From Sphingobacterium micropteri (lineage in GTDB: Bacteria; Bacteroidota; Bacteroidia; Sphingobacteriales; Sphingobacteriaceae), in NCBI RefSeq assembly GCF_014692515.1, contig NZ_JACOIK010000004.1, forward strand, positions 62,001 to 126,000: a stretch of 64,000 nucleotides of DNA, in the 5' to 3' direction. Positions 55,770-64,000 of the stretch are shown here, in pieces; the first letter of the stretch is position 1; every line of letters begins with the position of its first letter. The notes below the pieces were generated by a model. That model saw only the letters and a program-made list of their open reading frames with translations, searched no databases and had not been told where the DNA came from. Made by a program: the position numbers and the translations under genes.

Positions 55770-57638
55770 ATGAAATTCATAAATAATCACCAGATATTAT
55801 TAGCCGTAGCATTTTTGCCGTTATGGGGATACGCGCAAGAAGCAAAACAAGACAGTATTCAGGAAGTGACCGTTCATGCAAACCGATTACAGATTCCATT
55901 TAGTAAAGACAACAGGAATGTGGAGATTTTGAATGCGGAGCAAATTAAACAATTACCGGTCAAAAATTTGAACGAGGTGCTCGGTCTCTTAAACGGGGTT
56001 GATTTGCGACAACGTGGGCCGTTTGGTACACAGGCAGATGTAAGTATTGATGGAGGGAGCTTTGAGCAAACGCTGATACTGGTCAATGGAGCGAAGGTTT
56101 CCGATTCGCAGACCGCGCATCATAGTCTAAATCTACCTATTCCCCTAGATGCAATCGAAAGAATAGAGGTACTTCGGGGTGCAGCAGCACGCATTTACGG
56201 GATCAACGCATTGACCGGGGCGATTAATATCATTACAAAGACAGTAGACAAAACCTCTATACAAGCCAACGTCTATACCGGTAGTTCGTTTAAAAACCGG
56301 GATGAAGAGGACAAAGATGGCATTTACTATCACACCGGTACGCAAATCGGAGCGGGTTGGTTTGAAGATAAACATCAACATCAGCTATACTATAACAAAG
56401 AAAAATCCAACGGACAACGCTACAATACGGCATCCCAAAACGATAAAATCTTCTATCAAGGAAATCTAGCGCTAGATGGTAATAACGAGGTAGAATGGTT
56501 AGGCAGCTATATGTACAACCGTTTCGGGGCTAATGGCTTTTATGCGGCTCCAGGTGATCGAGAATCCGAAGAAATTGTAGAAACGATATTTGCTTCTATA
56601 AGCTCCAAACATCAGCTTTCCGAACGTTTCTATCTTAGCCCGCGCATAACCAACCGTTATAACGAAGATGATTACCGCTATTTTAAGCATAACCTTTCCT
56701 CCGCACGTTCACGGCATTATACCAATGCGTTCTCCATGGAGCTGAACAGTCGATATCACACTACATTCGGAGATGTTGGTCTAGGTTTGGAATCCCGTCT
56801 CGACCGTATCGCAAGTTCTAATATGGGTGATCACAACCGAAACAACCACGGTGCCTACGCAGAATTTAGAACCGAACAGCTAAAAAACCTGACCGTCAAT
56901 GCAGGTGCATATATAAACTACAATACACAGTATGGCTGGCAGGTTTATCCGGGTATAGATCTAGGTTATAACATTACACGGAATTGGAAAGTCGTATTCA
57001 ACACCGGATCAAGTCAGCGTATCCCCTCGTTTACAGACCTTTATTTAAACCAACGCCCGGGAAATATCGGCAATCCGGATTTATTTTCGGAAGATGCCTG
57101 GCAAACCGAAGGAGCGATTAAATTTCAAAGCACAAATTTTATTGCACATGGAGGATATTTTTATCGGAACATCCGAGACTTTATCGATTGGATAAAAACG
57201 GATGTAAACGATCCTTACCAACCATTTAATATCGGCAAAAACAAAGTACATGGGATAAATACTAATTTTCTATATACTTTTCAAGTAAACAATATCCGCT
57301 ATAGGGTGAATCTCGGATACAACTACCTGGATGCCTCTCTGGAGCAAACAGAGGGGGTTATATCCAAATACAGTCTAGAAAATCTAAAACACCAGGGAAA
57401 ACTACTCTTCATGGCAAACAATAGGATTTGGAATGCTTCTATAGCTAATCGCTTCCATCAGCGTATATCAGATAAATCCTATTTCTTAACGGATTTACGA
57501 ATTGGATACAATTTTCCGTTTCTTTCGGTGTATGCAGATGCACAAAACATCTTTGATGTTACGTATATCGAAACAAGTGCTATTCCCATGCCTGGACGAT
57601 GGTATAGTTTGGGTATAAAATATGAATGGGGCAGATAA
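55770..57638 (+). CDS. small TonB-dependent receptor, BtuB-like
   Basis: The 622-residue protein has a signal sequence (ending LWGYAQE), a TonB-box region (QEVTVHANR), plug motifs (VDLRQRGPFGTQADVSIDGG and IERIEVLRGAAARIYG) and a 22-strand barrel ending YSLGIKYEWGR. It lacks the carboxypeptidase-like N-terminal extension. Size and plug resemble BtuB-like vitamin receptors. The divergent MocR regulator suggests the substrate may be a B6-type vitamin or amino-acid derivative; this is inference. Confidence 0.85.
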   Translation: MKFINNHQILLAVAFLPLWGYAQEAKQDSIQEVTVHANRLQIPFSKDNRNVEILNAEQIKQLPVKNLNEVLGLLNGVDLRQRGPFGTQADVSIDGGSFEQTLILVNGAKVSDSQTAHHSLNLPIPLDAIERIEVLRGAAARIYGINALTGAINIITKTVDKTSIQANVYTGSSFKNRDEEDKDGIYYHTGTQIGAGWFEDKHQHQLYYNKEKSNGQRYNTASQNDKIFYQGNLALDGNNEVEWLGSYMYNRFGANGFYAAPGDRESEEIVETIFASISSKHQLSERFYLSPRITNRYNEDDYRYFKHNLSSARSRHYTNAFSMELNSRYHTTFGDVGLGLESRLDRIASSNMGDHNRNNHGAYAEFRTEQLKNLTVNAGAYINYNTQYGWQVYPGIDLGYNITRNWKVVFNTGSSQRIPSFTDLYLNQRPGNIGNPDLFSEDAWQTEGAIKFQSTNFIAHGGYFYRNIRDFIDWIKTDVNDPYQPFNIGKNKVHGINTNFLYTFQVNNIRYRVNLGYNYLDASLEQTEGVISKYSLENLKHQGKLLFMANNRIWNASIANRFHQRISDKSYFLTDLRIGYNFPFLSVYADAQNIFDVTYIETSAIPMPGRWYSLGIKYEWGR

Positions 57639-57758
57639 TGCCCCACCCTTTTACCGACTATATAATAGCTTTCACCTATTTTTTCGACTTACTTACCTAA
57701 ATCTCTTCCCATCTTTTTTCCTTTCCTCCTTATTTTGTTGTAACATAACACAAAACAA

Positions 57759-58301
57759 ATGGGATGGTTTACAATTTTTAAAAAGAACAAAGATACGCAG
57801 CATGTAACGGAAACGCCATCCGTTCCGGTTAACGCGTCGCCAGCATCTGTGGACAGCAAATCTCAACTTAATGGCGCATCCATACACGATGGGCAAGGTA
57901 TTTTCCTCATTTATAATTATCTGCAGCAGGATTTTGAAACACGGGGATATAACGATGCACTGACCAGCCCCGATGAGGGTTATCGAAATGACAATATTAA
58001 ACTGATAAAATATGATCTCGAGATTCTGGTCCATCAGGTTAAAACATACCATGATTCGCTCATGAAAGATATTGAATTTCACATTCATTCCCGCGAACGG
58101 GCTGGATTAGTGGATCTGGTGGATGAACTAAGAATCAAACAAACGGATTTAGGGGATCACATCGAAAAAGTCAAGACATTCGAACAAGCATTACAGACAG
58201 GTACAGGTTTATGCGAACGTGCTATCCTTTCTTACAAACGAGGCTTTATGAAAGGGATGGCTTCTATTACCCAAGCTTATTTATTAACGAAGAAATTTTA
58301 A
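57759..58301 (+). CDS. hypothetical protein of DUF4407/DUF4342 cluster
   Basis: The 180-residue protein starts MGWFTIFKKNK, a short amphipathic segment, then a disordered Ser/Pro stretch (about 15-40), then an all-helical domain with IFLIYNYLQQDFETRGYNDA and long helices. No signal peptide. I do not recognise a family. It is 4 bases from the DUF4407 gene, so they are cotranslated. It may be a cytosolic partner of that membrane protein. Confidence 0.65.
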   Translation: MGWFTIFKKNKDTQHVTETPSVPVNASPASVDSKSQLNGASIHDGQGIFLIYNYLQQDFETRGYNDALTSPDEGYRNDNIKLIKYDLEILVHQVKTYHDSLMKDIEFHIHSRERAGLVDLVDELRIKQTDLGDHIEKVKTFEQALQTGTGLCERAILSYKRGFMKGMASITQAYLLTKKF

Positions 58302-58305
58302 GCGT

Positions 58306-59259
58306 ATGAAGGAGTGGTGGTTAAAATTCGGTTGCTTCCTAACAGGTTTCAATTACAATCTCGTCAAAAACTCTAGTGAGCAATCGCGGAAAAATGTAAA
58401 AAAATACACGTCTGCCATGTTGCTTATCATTTTGGTCTGGTTCTTTATCGGCTATAGCTTTGCTACACGCTACCTGCATTTATCGGGTTGGGGCGGTGTT
58501 TTCGGAGGCGTATTAATGAGTTTCGTGGTTATTCAGATCGAACGCATTATTATTCTGTCTACACGCGTAAGTACGTGGTCTAGCCTATTCCGTATACTGC
58601 TTGCCTTGGTGATGTCCATATTGGGTGCCTTCATCATGGATCAGATCACTTTCAAAGACGATATCGATTTGCGTAAAGCACAAGTAATGGATGAGCGGGT
58701 AAAAATTGCAGTCAAACAATCAGAAGACGATATACAGAAACAAATTCAAGACTTGGATACGATGATTGCGACCGCTAATTCAAGATACGAGACGGTAAGC
58801 GAAGATCTTAAGAAGAATCCGGTTATTATAACGTCTTATACCAATCGCAGTGTTACCAGGGATAGTGAAGGTAAGGAAGTGAACAGTACGCAATCGACGA
58901 ACAAATCCGTCATGGAGAATCCTAAAAAACTAGAGATGGAACAACTGCACAAACAGATCGAAACGCTACAAAACAAAAAGTTTGCACTTGCAGCTTCCAT
59001 CATGTCCATTAAAGAACGAAAAGAACAGGAGTTAAACGCCTCGACTGGTTTTTTGGATGAACTGACACTACTACACGATGTAGTAACTTCTTCCTCGATC
59101 GGATTATTTGTGTATTTGCTTTTCTTATTCTTTTTTCTTGCCATTGAATTGTTCGTACTGGTCATGAAATTAACCGACACTGATTCGGACTACGACAAGT
59201 TACTTCGACATCAAACAGATATTCGGGTGCAGATGCTAGAGAAGCTTCGCATACCGTAA
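58306..59259 (+). CDS. DUF4407 membrane protein
   Basis: The 317-residue protein has three N-terminal membrane helices (about 38-60, 63-85 and 97-118), a long cytosolic or periplasmic coiled coil (about 125-255) and a last helix near 265-290 (SSIGLFVYLLFLFFFLAIEL). FGCFLTGFNYNLVKNSSEQS and the QIERIIIL segment match DUF4407. The family has no established function. It is flanked by the hypothetical gene and DUF4342. Confidence 0.8.
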   Translation: MKEWWLKFGCFLTGFNYNLVKNSSEQSRKNVKKYTSAMLLIILVWFFIGYSFATRYLHLSGWGGVFGGVLMSFVVIQIERIIILSTRVSTWSSLFRILLALVMSILGAFIMDQITFKDDIDLRKAQVMDERVKIAVKQSEDDIQKQIQDLDTMIATANSRYETVSEDLKKNPVIITSYTNRSVTRDSEGKEVNSTQSTNKSVMENPKKLEMEQLHKQIETLQNKKFALAASIMSIKERKEQELNASTGFLDELTLLHDVVTSSSIGLFVYLLFLFFFLAIELFVLVMKLTDTDSDYDKLLRHQTDIRVQMLEKLRIP

Positions 59260-59317
59260 ACAAAGCGATACCAAAAACTGTTATTCATTATATTAAACAT
59301 CTTAAAAAAAGCACATT

Positions 59318-59635
59318 ATGTCATTCAAAGAAACATTTATCGTCAACGGTGAAAACCTGTTAAAGAAAATCAAGGAGATTATTGCCGAGGGCAACGTAAC
59401 GAAAATTAGTATCTCCGATAAATCTGGAAAAGAAATCATGAGCTTTCCTGTTACAATTGGTGTAGTGGGTGTCGTATTTGCCCCTATATTCGCTGCTATA
59501 GGTGCTCTAGCAGCACTTCTTACCGAATGTAAGATCACGGTGGAAAAACGAAAAGATGACGACGTTCCTCCTTCGAACCAACCACCAACTGAAGAGCCAT
59601 TACAGGGAGAAGGCACCATTATCGAGGTTAAGTAA
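59318..59635 (+). CDS. DUF4342 protein
   Basis: The 105-residue protein starts MSFKETFIVNGENLLKKIKE, then EGNVTKISISDKSGKEIMSF and a hydrophobic helix (TIGVVGVVFAPIFAAIGAL), ending in a Pro/Glu-rich disordered tail. This matches DUF4342. Function unknown; probably membrane-associated. It lies 58 bases after the DUF4407 gene. Confidence 0.8.
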   Translation: MSFKETFIVNGENLLKKIKEIIAEGNVTKISISDKSGKEIMSFPVTIGVVGVVFAPIFAAIGALAALLTECKITVEKRKDDDVPPSNQPPTEEPLQGEGTIIEVK

Positions 59636-59703
59636 AAGCAAGTTTTCAAAACCAACTGCTTTGCGTATTTGTTATGGGTATATAACACATAATCCAAAAT
59701 ATT

Positions 59704-60270
59704 ATGGCAGCAAAAACAATAGGTATAGTCGTGGGATCTTTAAGAAAAGGTTCCTTCAGTAAAAAGATTGCAAATTTTCTTATTGAAAATGCGCCGGAAG
59801 GCTACGCATTGGAACGTGTCGAAATTGATGATCTCGCTTTGTATAATCAAGATTACGACGAAGGTGAAAGCCCTGCGTCTTATGGGCCTTTCCGTGAAAA
59901 AATCAAATCTTTAAATGGGGTTATTTTCATTACACCGGAGTATAATCGTTCTGTACCGGGCGTATTAAAAAATGCGATAGATGTTGGTTCCCGACCTTAT
60001 GGTCAAAATGCATGGGAAGGGAAACCAACTTTAGTCATTTCTTCGTCTATCAGTAATTTAAGTGGTTTCGGTGCGAACCACCATTTACGGCAATCACTTG
60101 TTTTTCTGGATATGCCTACATTGCAACAACCCGAGGTTTATCTTGCGAACGTACAAAAATTGTTCGATGACAACGGTCGTCTGACTAATGAAGATACGGC
60201 TAATTTTTTAAGACAAGTATTGGATTCTTATACAAAATTTGCGGAACAGCATACTAAAGGTTTTCTTTAA
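59704..60270 (+). CDS. NADPH-dependent FMN reductase (ChrR/YieF-like)
   Basis: The 188-residue flavodoxin-like protein has GIVVGSLRKGSFSKKIANFL (FMN phosphate loop) and GVIFITPEYNRSVPGVLKNA with the family TPEYN motif. It reduces quinones, chromate or azo compounds with NAD(P)H, limiting oxidative stress. Its end overlaps the convergent thioredoxin gene by 17 bases. Confidence 0.88.
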   Translation: MAAKTIGIVVGSLRKGSFSKKIANFLIENAPEGYALERVEIDDLALYNQDYDEGESPASYGPFREKIKSLNGVIFITPEYNRSVPGVLKNAIDVGSRPYGQNAWEGKPTLVISSSISNLSGFGANHHLRQSLVFLDMPTLQQPEVYLANVQKLFDDNGRLTNEDTANFLRQVLDSYTKFAEQHTKGFL

Positions 60271-60547
60271 TTAAACGCTCGAGCTCATTTACGGGATATA
60301 CGCCTGATTGCCTCCAACGTATTTCTCCTTTTCGGAAGAGCACCAACGTGGGCACCCCTCGTACTTCCAACATGGATGCTACTTGGGGATTTTTGTCTAC
60401 GTCTATCTTTATAATGGAGACGCTCTCGCCTACTCGTTCCTTCAATTCCTTCAATATTGGCGCTTGCGTCTTGCAAGGACCACACCATTCGGCAAAGAAA
60501 TCGACTAATACAGGTTTATCTTGATTTATGATCTCTTGAAATGTCAT
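60254..60547 (-). CDS. thioredoxin
   Basis: The 97-residue protein has the active site WCGPC (Cys22 and Cys25) in DFFAEWCGPCKTQAPIL and cis-Pro in VRGVPTLVLFRKGE, the full thioredoxin fold. Cytosolic disulfide reductant. It converges with the FMN-reductase gene. Confidence 0.92.
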   Translation of the reverse strand: MTFQEIINQDKPVLVDFFAEWCGPCKTQAPILKELKERVGESVSIIKIDVDKNPQVASMLEVRGVPTLVLFRKGEIRWRQSGVYPVNELERLIKENL

Positions 60548-60767
60548 GCTGTTTTTTTTATTAAATTAAAAGTATCTCTCCTTCACAAAAGTATGTTTTC
60601 GAAACTACTTTATAAAACTACTTTATTTCGCTTTTGTTTCCGCTCTTTCTTTTCCAGCAGCATAATTTTTAATTTTATCTAATCCATTTCGCTCCGTTTC
60701 CCTATACGCACCGCATAAAACTATTTGTCGATTAACATGTTATTATTTAACAAAAGATAAAATAGTT

Positions 60768-61550
60768 ATGACGCCATTATTTCAATACAGTGTAAAGCTT
60801 GTCGACAGCCCATTCTGGGCATTTGCTATCCACGATGGACATCAGGTAGATCCGGCTGTCGAGCAATTTATCCTGTTAGATGAAACCCAACGTTTAAGAG
60901 AAGAAGACCCTTATACTGCCTCGATGGCAGAATTGCCGATCAACCAACTTTTTGTAGCTACCTCACGCTTTCAATTGGATGTTAACCGTAAAGAAGAAGA
61001 TTCGGTATACCTCCGTCCAGAACAAGCTTGGGGATTGAATGTTTGGAAAGAAACATTACCCTCCACCGTTTTACAAAAGCTCTATGAGGAGCACAAGAAA
61101 TTCTATCAACAGCTGGACAACTATATCCAACACACCATTGATAAGCATGGCTTTTTTGTAGCTTTGGATATTCATTCCTATAACGCACGACGAATCAGCG
61201 AAGAACAACCGATAGATAAAAAAGCTAATCCACAGATAAACTTAGGTACACATTACAATGATGAAAAATGGCGATTGGTAATCGACAAATTTATAGAGAG
61301 TGTACAGAGCCAACAACTTTTGGGTGAAGCTATCGATATACGGGAGAACGTGAAATTTAAAGGTGGATATTTAGCCCAACATATTCTTCAGAAATTCGGT
61401 GACCGCGGTTGTGTATTATCGGTCGAATATCGAAAAGATTTCATGAATGAATGGACGGGCCTTCCTTATCAACCTGTTATTCTTGAATACAAACAGTTGT
61501 TGCTTCACACATTAAAAGATTTGCAAAAAATAGATATATATGGAGTTTAA
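60768..61550 (+). CDS. N-formylglutamate amidohydrolase-like protein
   Basis: The 260-residue protein resembles N-formylglutamate deformylase/HutG-type zinc hydrolases, with a DVNR motif in FQLDVNRKEED and HGFFVALDIHSYNAR (zinc-ligand pattern) and a late NVKFKGGYLAQHIL block. The family hydrolyses formyl or acyl amides of glutamate, but this cluster partner's substrate is unknown. It overlaps the QEGLA gene by 11 bases, so the two are coupled. Confidence 0.8.
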   Translation: MTPLFQYSVKLVDSPFWAFAIHDGHQVDPAVEQFILLDETQRLREEDPYTASMAELPINQLFVATSRFQLDVNRKEEDSVYLRPEQAWGLNVWKETLPSTVLQKLYEEHKKFYQQLDNYIQHTIDKHGFFVALDIHSYNARRISEEQPIDKKANPQINLGTHYNDEKWRLVIDKFIESVQSQQLLGEAIDIRENVKFKGGYLAQHILQKFGDRGCVLSVEYRKDFMNEWTGLPYQPVILEYKQLLLHTLKDLQKIDIYGV

Positions 61551-63387
61551 AGACAAAATATTGCCTCAACTACTACGGGCAATTAAAAACCGAACGCCCA
61601 TACATAAACAAATCCCCAATAAGGGAAAAATTATCTTTAATAAAATAGTCCCCTATTTATTTATTTATCGCGTACCCGATTCGGGCAAAGACCGCATGTT
61701 GTCGGAATTGACAAAATCGGAATTGGCCAGTGTTATCTTTTTGCCAAATAATGATGACGATCGAGTAAGCCTCTGGATTCCAAAGTTGGCAACAGCACTC
61801 GCAAATGAGTTTGGTACCTGTTTACTCATCGAGGTTTGGAATGCTCCAATAGATCAAGATACGGATATCGCAATTCACCTTTCCCAAAAAAACGCATTGA
61901 TATTAGCGGAGTATTTAAAGAAAAATATAGAAACGGAAGCACCGGAGATCTCGGTTGAACTCAAGAAAGAAACGAAACTGCCAAGACCGCCCCGGCTTCC
62001 GCTTTTGGTCAACACGGACGATACAAAAAGTAACATTGTCCTTTCTCTTGGTATCTCCGTTCGCAAAACATATGAAGACATCGATGGCGTACACTTACCA
62101 TTATTGGCGCGAGTTTTTCGGGAATCTTTAGCAAAAGGTCTCTCGCGCTCATTCTTTGAATTTGTACGACTGTATACCACGGCCAAGGCGACAGAGTTTA
62201 AAATGAAAGGCCAAGAAAAACTCTATTCCGAAATATACGATATCGACCGTGCACTCGCGAAGGAAAGCCAAAAATTTGATTTTCTGTTGCTGGTTACGCC
62301 GACCAATTCACATGATGCATGGTTACAGTTCAAGAAAGATAAATACCGAAAAGCGCCTATCTTTCATTATCGTCCTATTCCGATCGATCCTGATATCGTG
62401 AAGCGAAACTTGTATAACCTACGTATTGAAGATATCTACGACCCTACAATAGCTTATCTTTTTAGAGATAAGCGGCGGGAACTCGACGATATGATGACCA
62501 TGTTAGCTTCGCGAGGTACATCGGATTTCAAATATGGAAGCTTGATGGTTTTTGGTAATGTAGACGAACAATTATACGATTTGGCAAAAGCCGTGCTCAC
62601 GGCCATCGATAGTATTGCACAACCGGATCGACAAAAACCAGAAGAAGAATATCTAGATGCCAAAGCATTTGCACAGTTAGCAGAGGAGGAAATATCTTTT
62701 CTTCAACAACAATCCCCTACCTTCAAAACCAGTGTACGTGTACGGGATGACATCGCTGGTGTTATGGTGAACCACGGAGTTCTCAATATCAGTAAGCAAT
62801 ATAAAATAAGTAAGCGGCGGGCACTTGCACTCATCCAGCATGAAGTGGGCACCCATATTATCACGTATTTCAACGGAAAAGAACAACCTTTTAGTTTCTT
62901 TCGTTTAGGGGTTCCGGGATATGAACAGTTGCAAGAAGGACTTGCGGTTCTTGCTGAATATTTGGTTGGAGGGCTTACGAATGAACGGTTACGCATATTG
63001 GCAGGACGTGTTATCGCTGTACAGCATATGTTATTGGGGCATTCATTTGTGGAAACATTTGATATGTTGCACGAAGAGTATGGTTTTAGTACCAACACTT
63101 CTTTTACCATGACCATGCGCGTATATCGCTCAGGAGGACTCACAAAAGACACCGCTTACTTACAGGGATTTAAAGAGCTCATTCAATATATACAAGAAGG
63201 AAAAGATCTGAATTTGTTGACAATCGGAAAGATAAGAGAGGATTACTTGCCTATCGTACACGATTTGATTCAACGTGGTGTATTGCGGCCTCCACGCATT
63301 AAGCCGCGTTACTTACATGAGCCCTATACGGAAAAACTAAAAGATTTAAATCAATTTGCCAGCATTTTTAAAATGATTAATTACTAA
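61540..63387 (+). CDS. QEGLA-motif (DUF1704) metallopeptidase
   Basis: The 615-residue protein carries the zinc motif HEVGTH (residues 434-439) and QEGLA (465-469), the signature of the DUF1704 family to which the eukaryotic tubulin tyrosine carboxypeptidases MATCAP belong. Bacterial members are annotated as flavohemoglobin expression-modulating, an annotation with weak support. The first about 200 residues are a separate alpha/beta domain. It likely removes a terminal amino acid from a protein or peptide. It is followed by an ATP-grasp gene after 15 bases. Confidence 0.85.
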   Translation: MEFKDKILPQLLRAIKNRTPIHKQIPNKGKIIFNKIVPYLFIYRVPDSGKDRMLSELTKSELASVIFLPNNDDDRVSLWIPKLATALANEFGTCLLIEVWNAPIDQDTDIAIHLSQKNALILAEYLKKNIETEAPEISVELKKETKLPRPPRLPLLVNTDDTKSNIVLSLGISVRKTYEDIDGVHLPLLARVFRESLAKGLSRSFFEFVRLYTTAKATEFKMKGQEKLYSEIYDIDRALAKESQKFDFLLLVTPTNSHDAWLQFKKDKYRKAPIFHYRPIPIDPDIVKRNLYNLRIEDIYDPTIAYLFRDKRRELDDMMTMLASRGTSDFKYGSLMVFGNVDEQLYDLAKAVLTAIDSIAQPDRQKPEEEYLDAKAFAQLAEEEISFLQQQSPTFKTSVRVRDDIAGVMVNHGVLNISKQYKISKRRALALIQHEVGTHIITYFNGKEQPFSFFRLGVPGYEQLQEGLAVLAEYLVGGLTNERLRILAGRVIAVQHMLLGHSFVETFDMLHEEYGFSTNTSFTMTMRVYRSGGLTKDTAYLQGFKELIQYIQEGKDLNLLTIGKIREDYLPIVHDLIQRGVLRPPRIKPRYLHEPYTEKLKDLNQFASIFKMINY

Positions 63388-63402
63388 TATTAAAGAAGAT
63401 AT

Positions 63403-64000
63403 ATGAACATCGCATTCGTAATCAACCAAACTCACAAAGAGGAAACCGTATTTACAACCACTTTGTTAGCTTTTAAAGCGCATAAGCGCGGACATACCGT
63501 GCTTTATATCGGTTTAGCTGACTTCACTTATCACAATGAAGATAACGTAGGAGCATATTGCCGTGTGTTAAAACCAACGGAAGAAGTAGAAGGCCCAGAA
63601 GAATTACTGGAAATGCTCCGCGACCGGGAAAAAGAGTACGTCGATGCCTATGATATGGATGTACTTTGGCTTCGTTACGACCCCGTTGTCGATATGATCA
63701 ATCGTCCATGGGCATCTCCGACAGCACTCCAATTTGCGCAACTTATCAAACGGAGAGGGACATGGGTTATTAACGACCCCGATAAATTAGTGGAAGCGAC
63801 AAACAAATTCTATTTGGAGTATTTTCCAAAAGAAATTCGCCCAAAAACCATAATTACCCGCTCCTATCAGGATGTAGTTTCTTTTTTAGATCAACAAAAC
63901 AATAAGATTATCCTTAAGCCGTTAACGGGATCTGGAGGTAAAAATGTTTTCTTGGTCAAAGAAGATGAACGGCATAACTTAAAACAAACGGTCGAAGTCA
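63403..64000 (+). CDS. glutathione-synthetase-like ATP-grasp ligase, 3' end cut by window
   Basis: From the ATG at 63403 the frame reads MNIAFVINQTHKEETVFTTT and is open to the window end (199 codons). LRYDPVVDMINRPWASPTAL and WVINDPDKLVEATNKFYLEY are the GshB pattern; IILKPLTGSGGKNVFLV is the ATP-grasp P-loop-like glycine segment. It probably joins an amino acid to a carboxylate with ATP. Together with the QEGLA peptidase it may form a write-and-erase pair. Confidence 0.8.
   Translation, partial: MNIAFVINQTHKEETVFTTTLLAFKAHKRGHTVLYIGLADFTYHNEDNVGAYCRVLKPTEEVEGPEELLEMLRDREKEYVDAYDMDVLWLRYDPVVDMINRPWASPTALQFAQLIKRRGTWVINDPDKLVEATNKFYLEYFPKEIRPKTIITRSYQDVVSFLDQQNNKIILKPLTGSGGKNVFLVKEDERHNLKQTVEV

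Noticed and set aside
60623..60733. 36-codon minus-strand open stretch ending RAETKAK upstream of the thioredoxin gene
   Set aside because: It looks protein-like but has no usable start codon in frame; perhaps a gene remnant, too short to support.
62703..63152. 149-codon minus-strand open frame inside the QEGLA gene
   Set aside because: Antisense to the zinc-site region of the peptidase; no family pattern.
1..64000. CRISPR array, rRNA operon or complete insertion sequence
   Set aside because: No regular repeat-spacer pattern, no rRNA sequence and no transposase frame were found on either strand.

Overview
The window looks like chromosomal DNA of a Sphingobacteriaceae-type Bacteroidota bacterium (Sphingobacterium, Olivibacter, Pedobacter relatives). 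Support: a complete SusC/SusD polysaccharide locus, several TonB-dependent receptors with carboxypeptidase-like N-terminal domains, TAnnTTTG-type -7 promoter boxes, near absence of Shine-Dalgarno sequences except before rpsU, and the typical ftsX-DUF3098-uppP-truB-ribF gene order. I cannot name the species. There are about 56 protein genes, 3 tRNAs, one clear pseudogene, several intrinsic terminators and some non-coding repeats. No IS element, rRNA operon or CRISPR array was seen.

Layout. 1-9040 is accessory in character: a cut-off DUF1801 gene, an orphan membrane-anchored protein, a frameshifted RibD-C/DHFR-like pseudogene, a TonB receptor / MFS importer / AraC regulator operon that looks like siderophore uptake, a 51-residue membrane protein, and a tyrosine recombinase just downstream of the 3' end of a tRNA(CAU). 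9200-20070 holds housekeeping and small genes: HAD phosphatase, rpsU with a full Shine-Dalgarno, a three-gene glycosyltransferase/flippase operon, a sphingomyelinase-like phosphodiesterase, two small lipoproteins, a WYL regulator facing a DinB protein, tRNA-Ser and tRNA-Ala, and a lipocalin. 20060-33120 is core metabolism: BASS-type transporter, aspartate aminotransferase, glycosylasparaginase plus CutC, a SatD/DUF3307 pair with an operator-like palindrome cluster, leuS, the ftsX-to-ribF operon and ispE.

33445-46359 is a polysaccharide utilisation locus: a membrane-spanning beta-propeller/Y_Y_Y/HTH regulator, SusC, SusD, a DUF4886 SGNH-like lipoprotein, a GH144-type glucanase and a GH3 beta-glucosidase. 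GH144 plus GH3 suggests beta-1,2-glucan as substrate. A 10-mer found three times between regulator and susC is a candidate operator. A noncoding spacer follows, containing a diverged tandem repeat of exactly 63 bp period, then parC, yceI, an aldo/keto reductase, an FKBP isomerase with a MurG-like glycosyltransferase, a zinc phospholipase/nuclease-like protein, and a MocR-type regulator divergent from a small TonB receptor.

The right end has two clusters of unknown role. One is an unknown gene, DUF4407 and DUF4342 (57759-59635). The other is an N-formylglutamate-amidohydrolase-like protein, a QEGLA/DUF1704 metallopeptidase and a glutathione-synthetase-like ATP-grasp ligase (60768-64000, cut by the window). 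A ligase beside a MATCAP-related peptidase suggests an add-and-remove amino-acid or peptide modification cycle. I consider this the best candidate for an undescribed system here.
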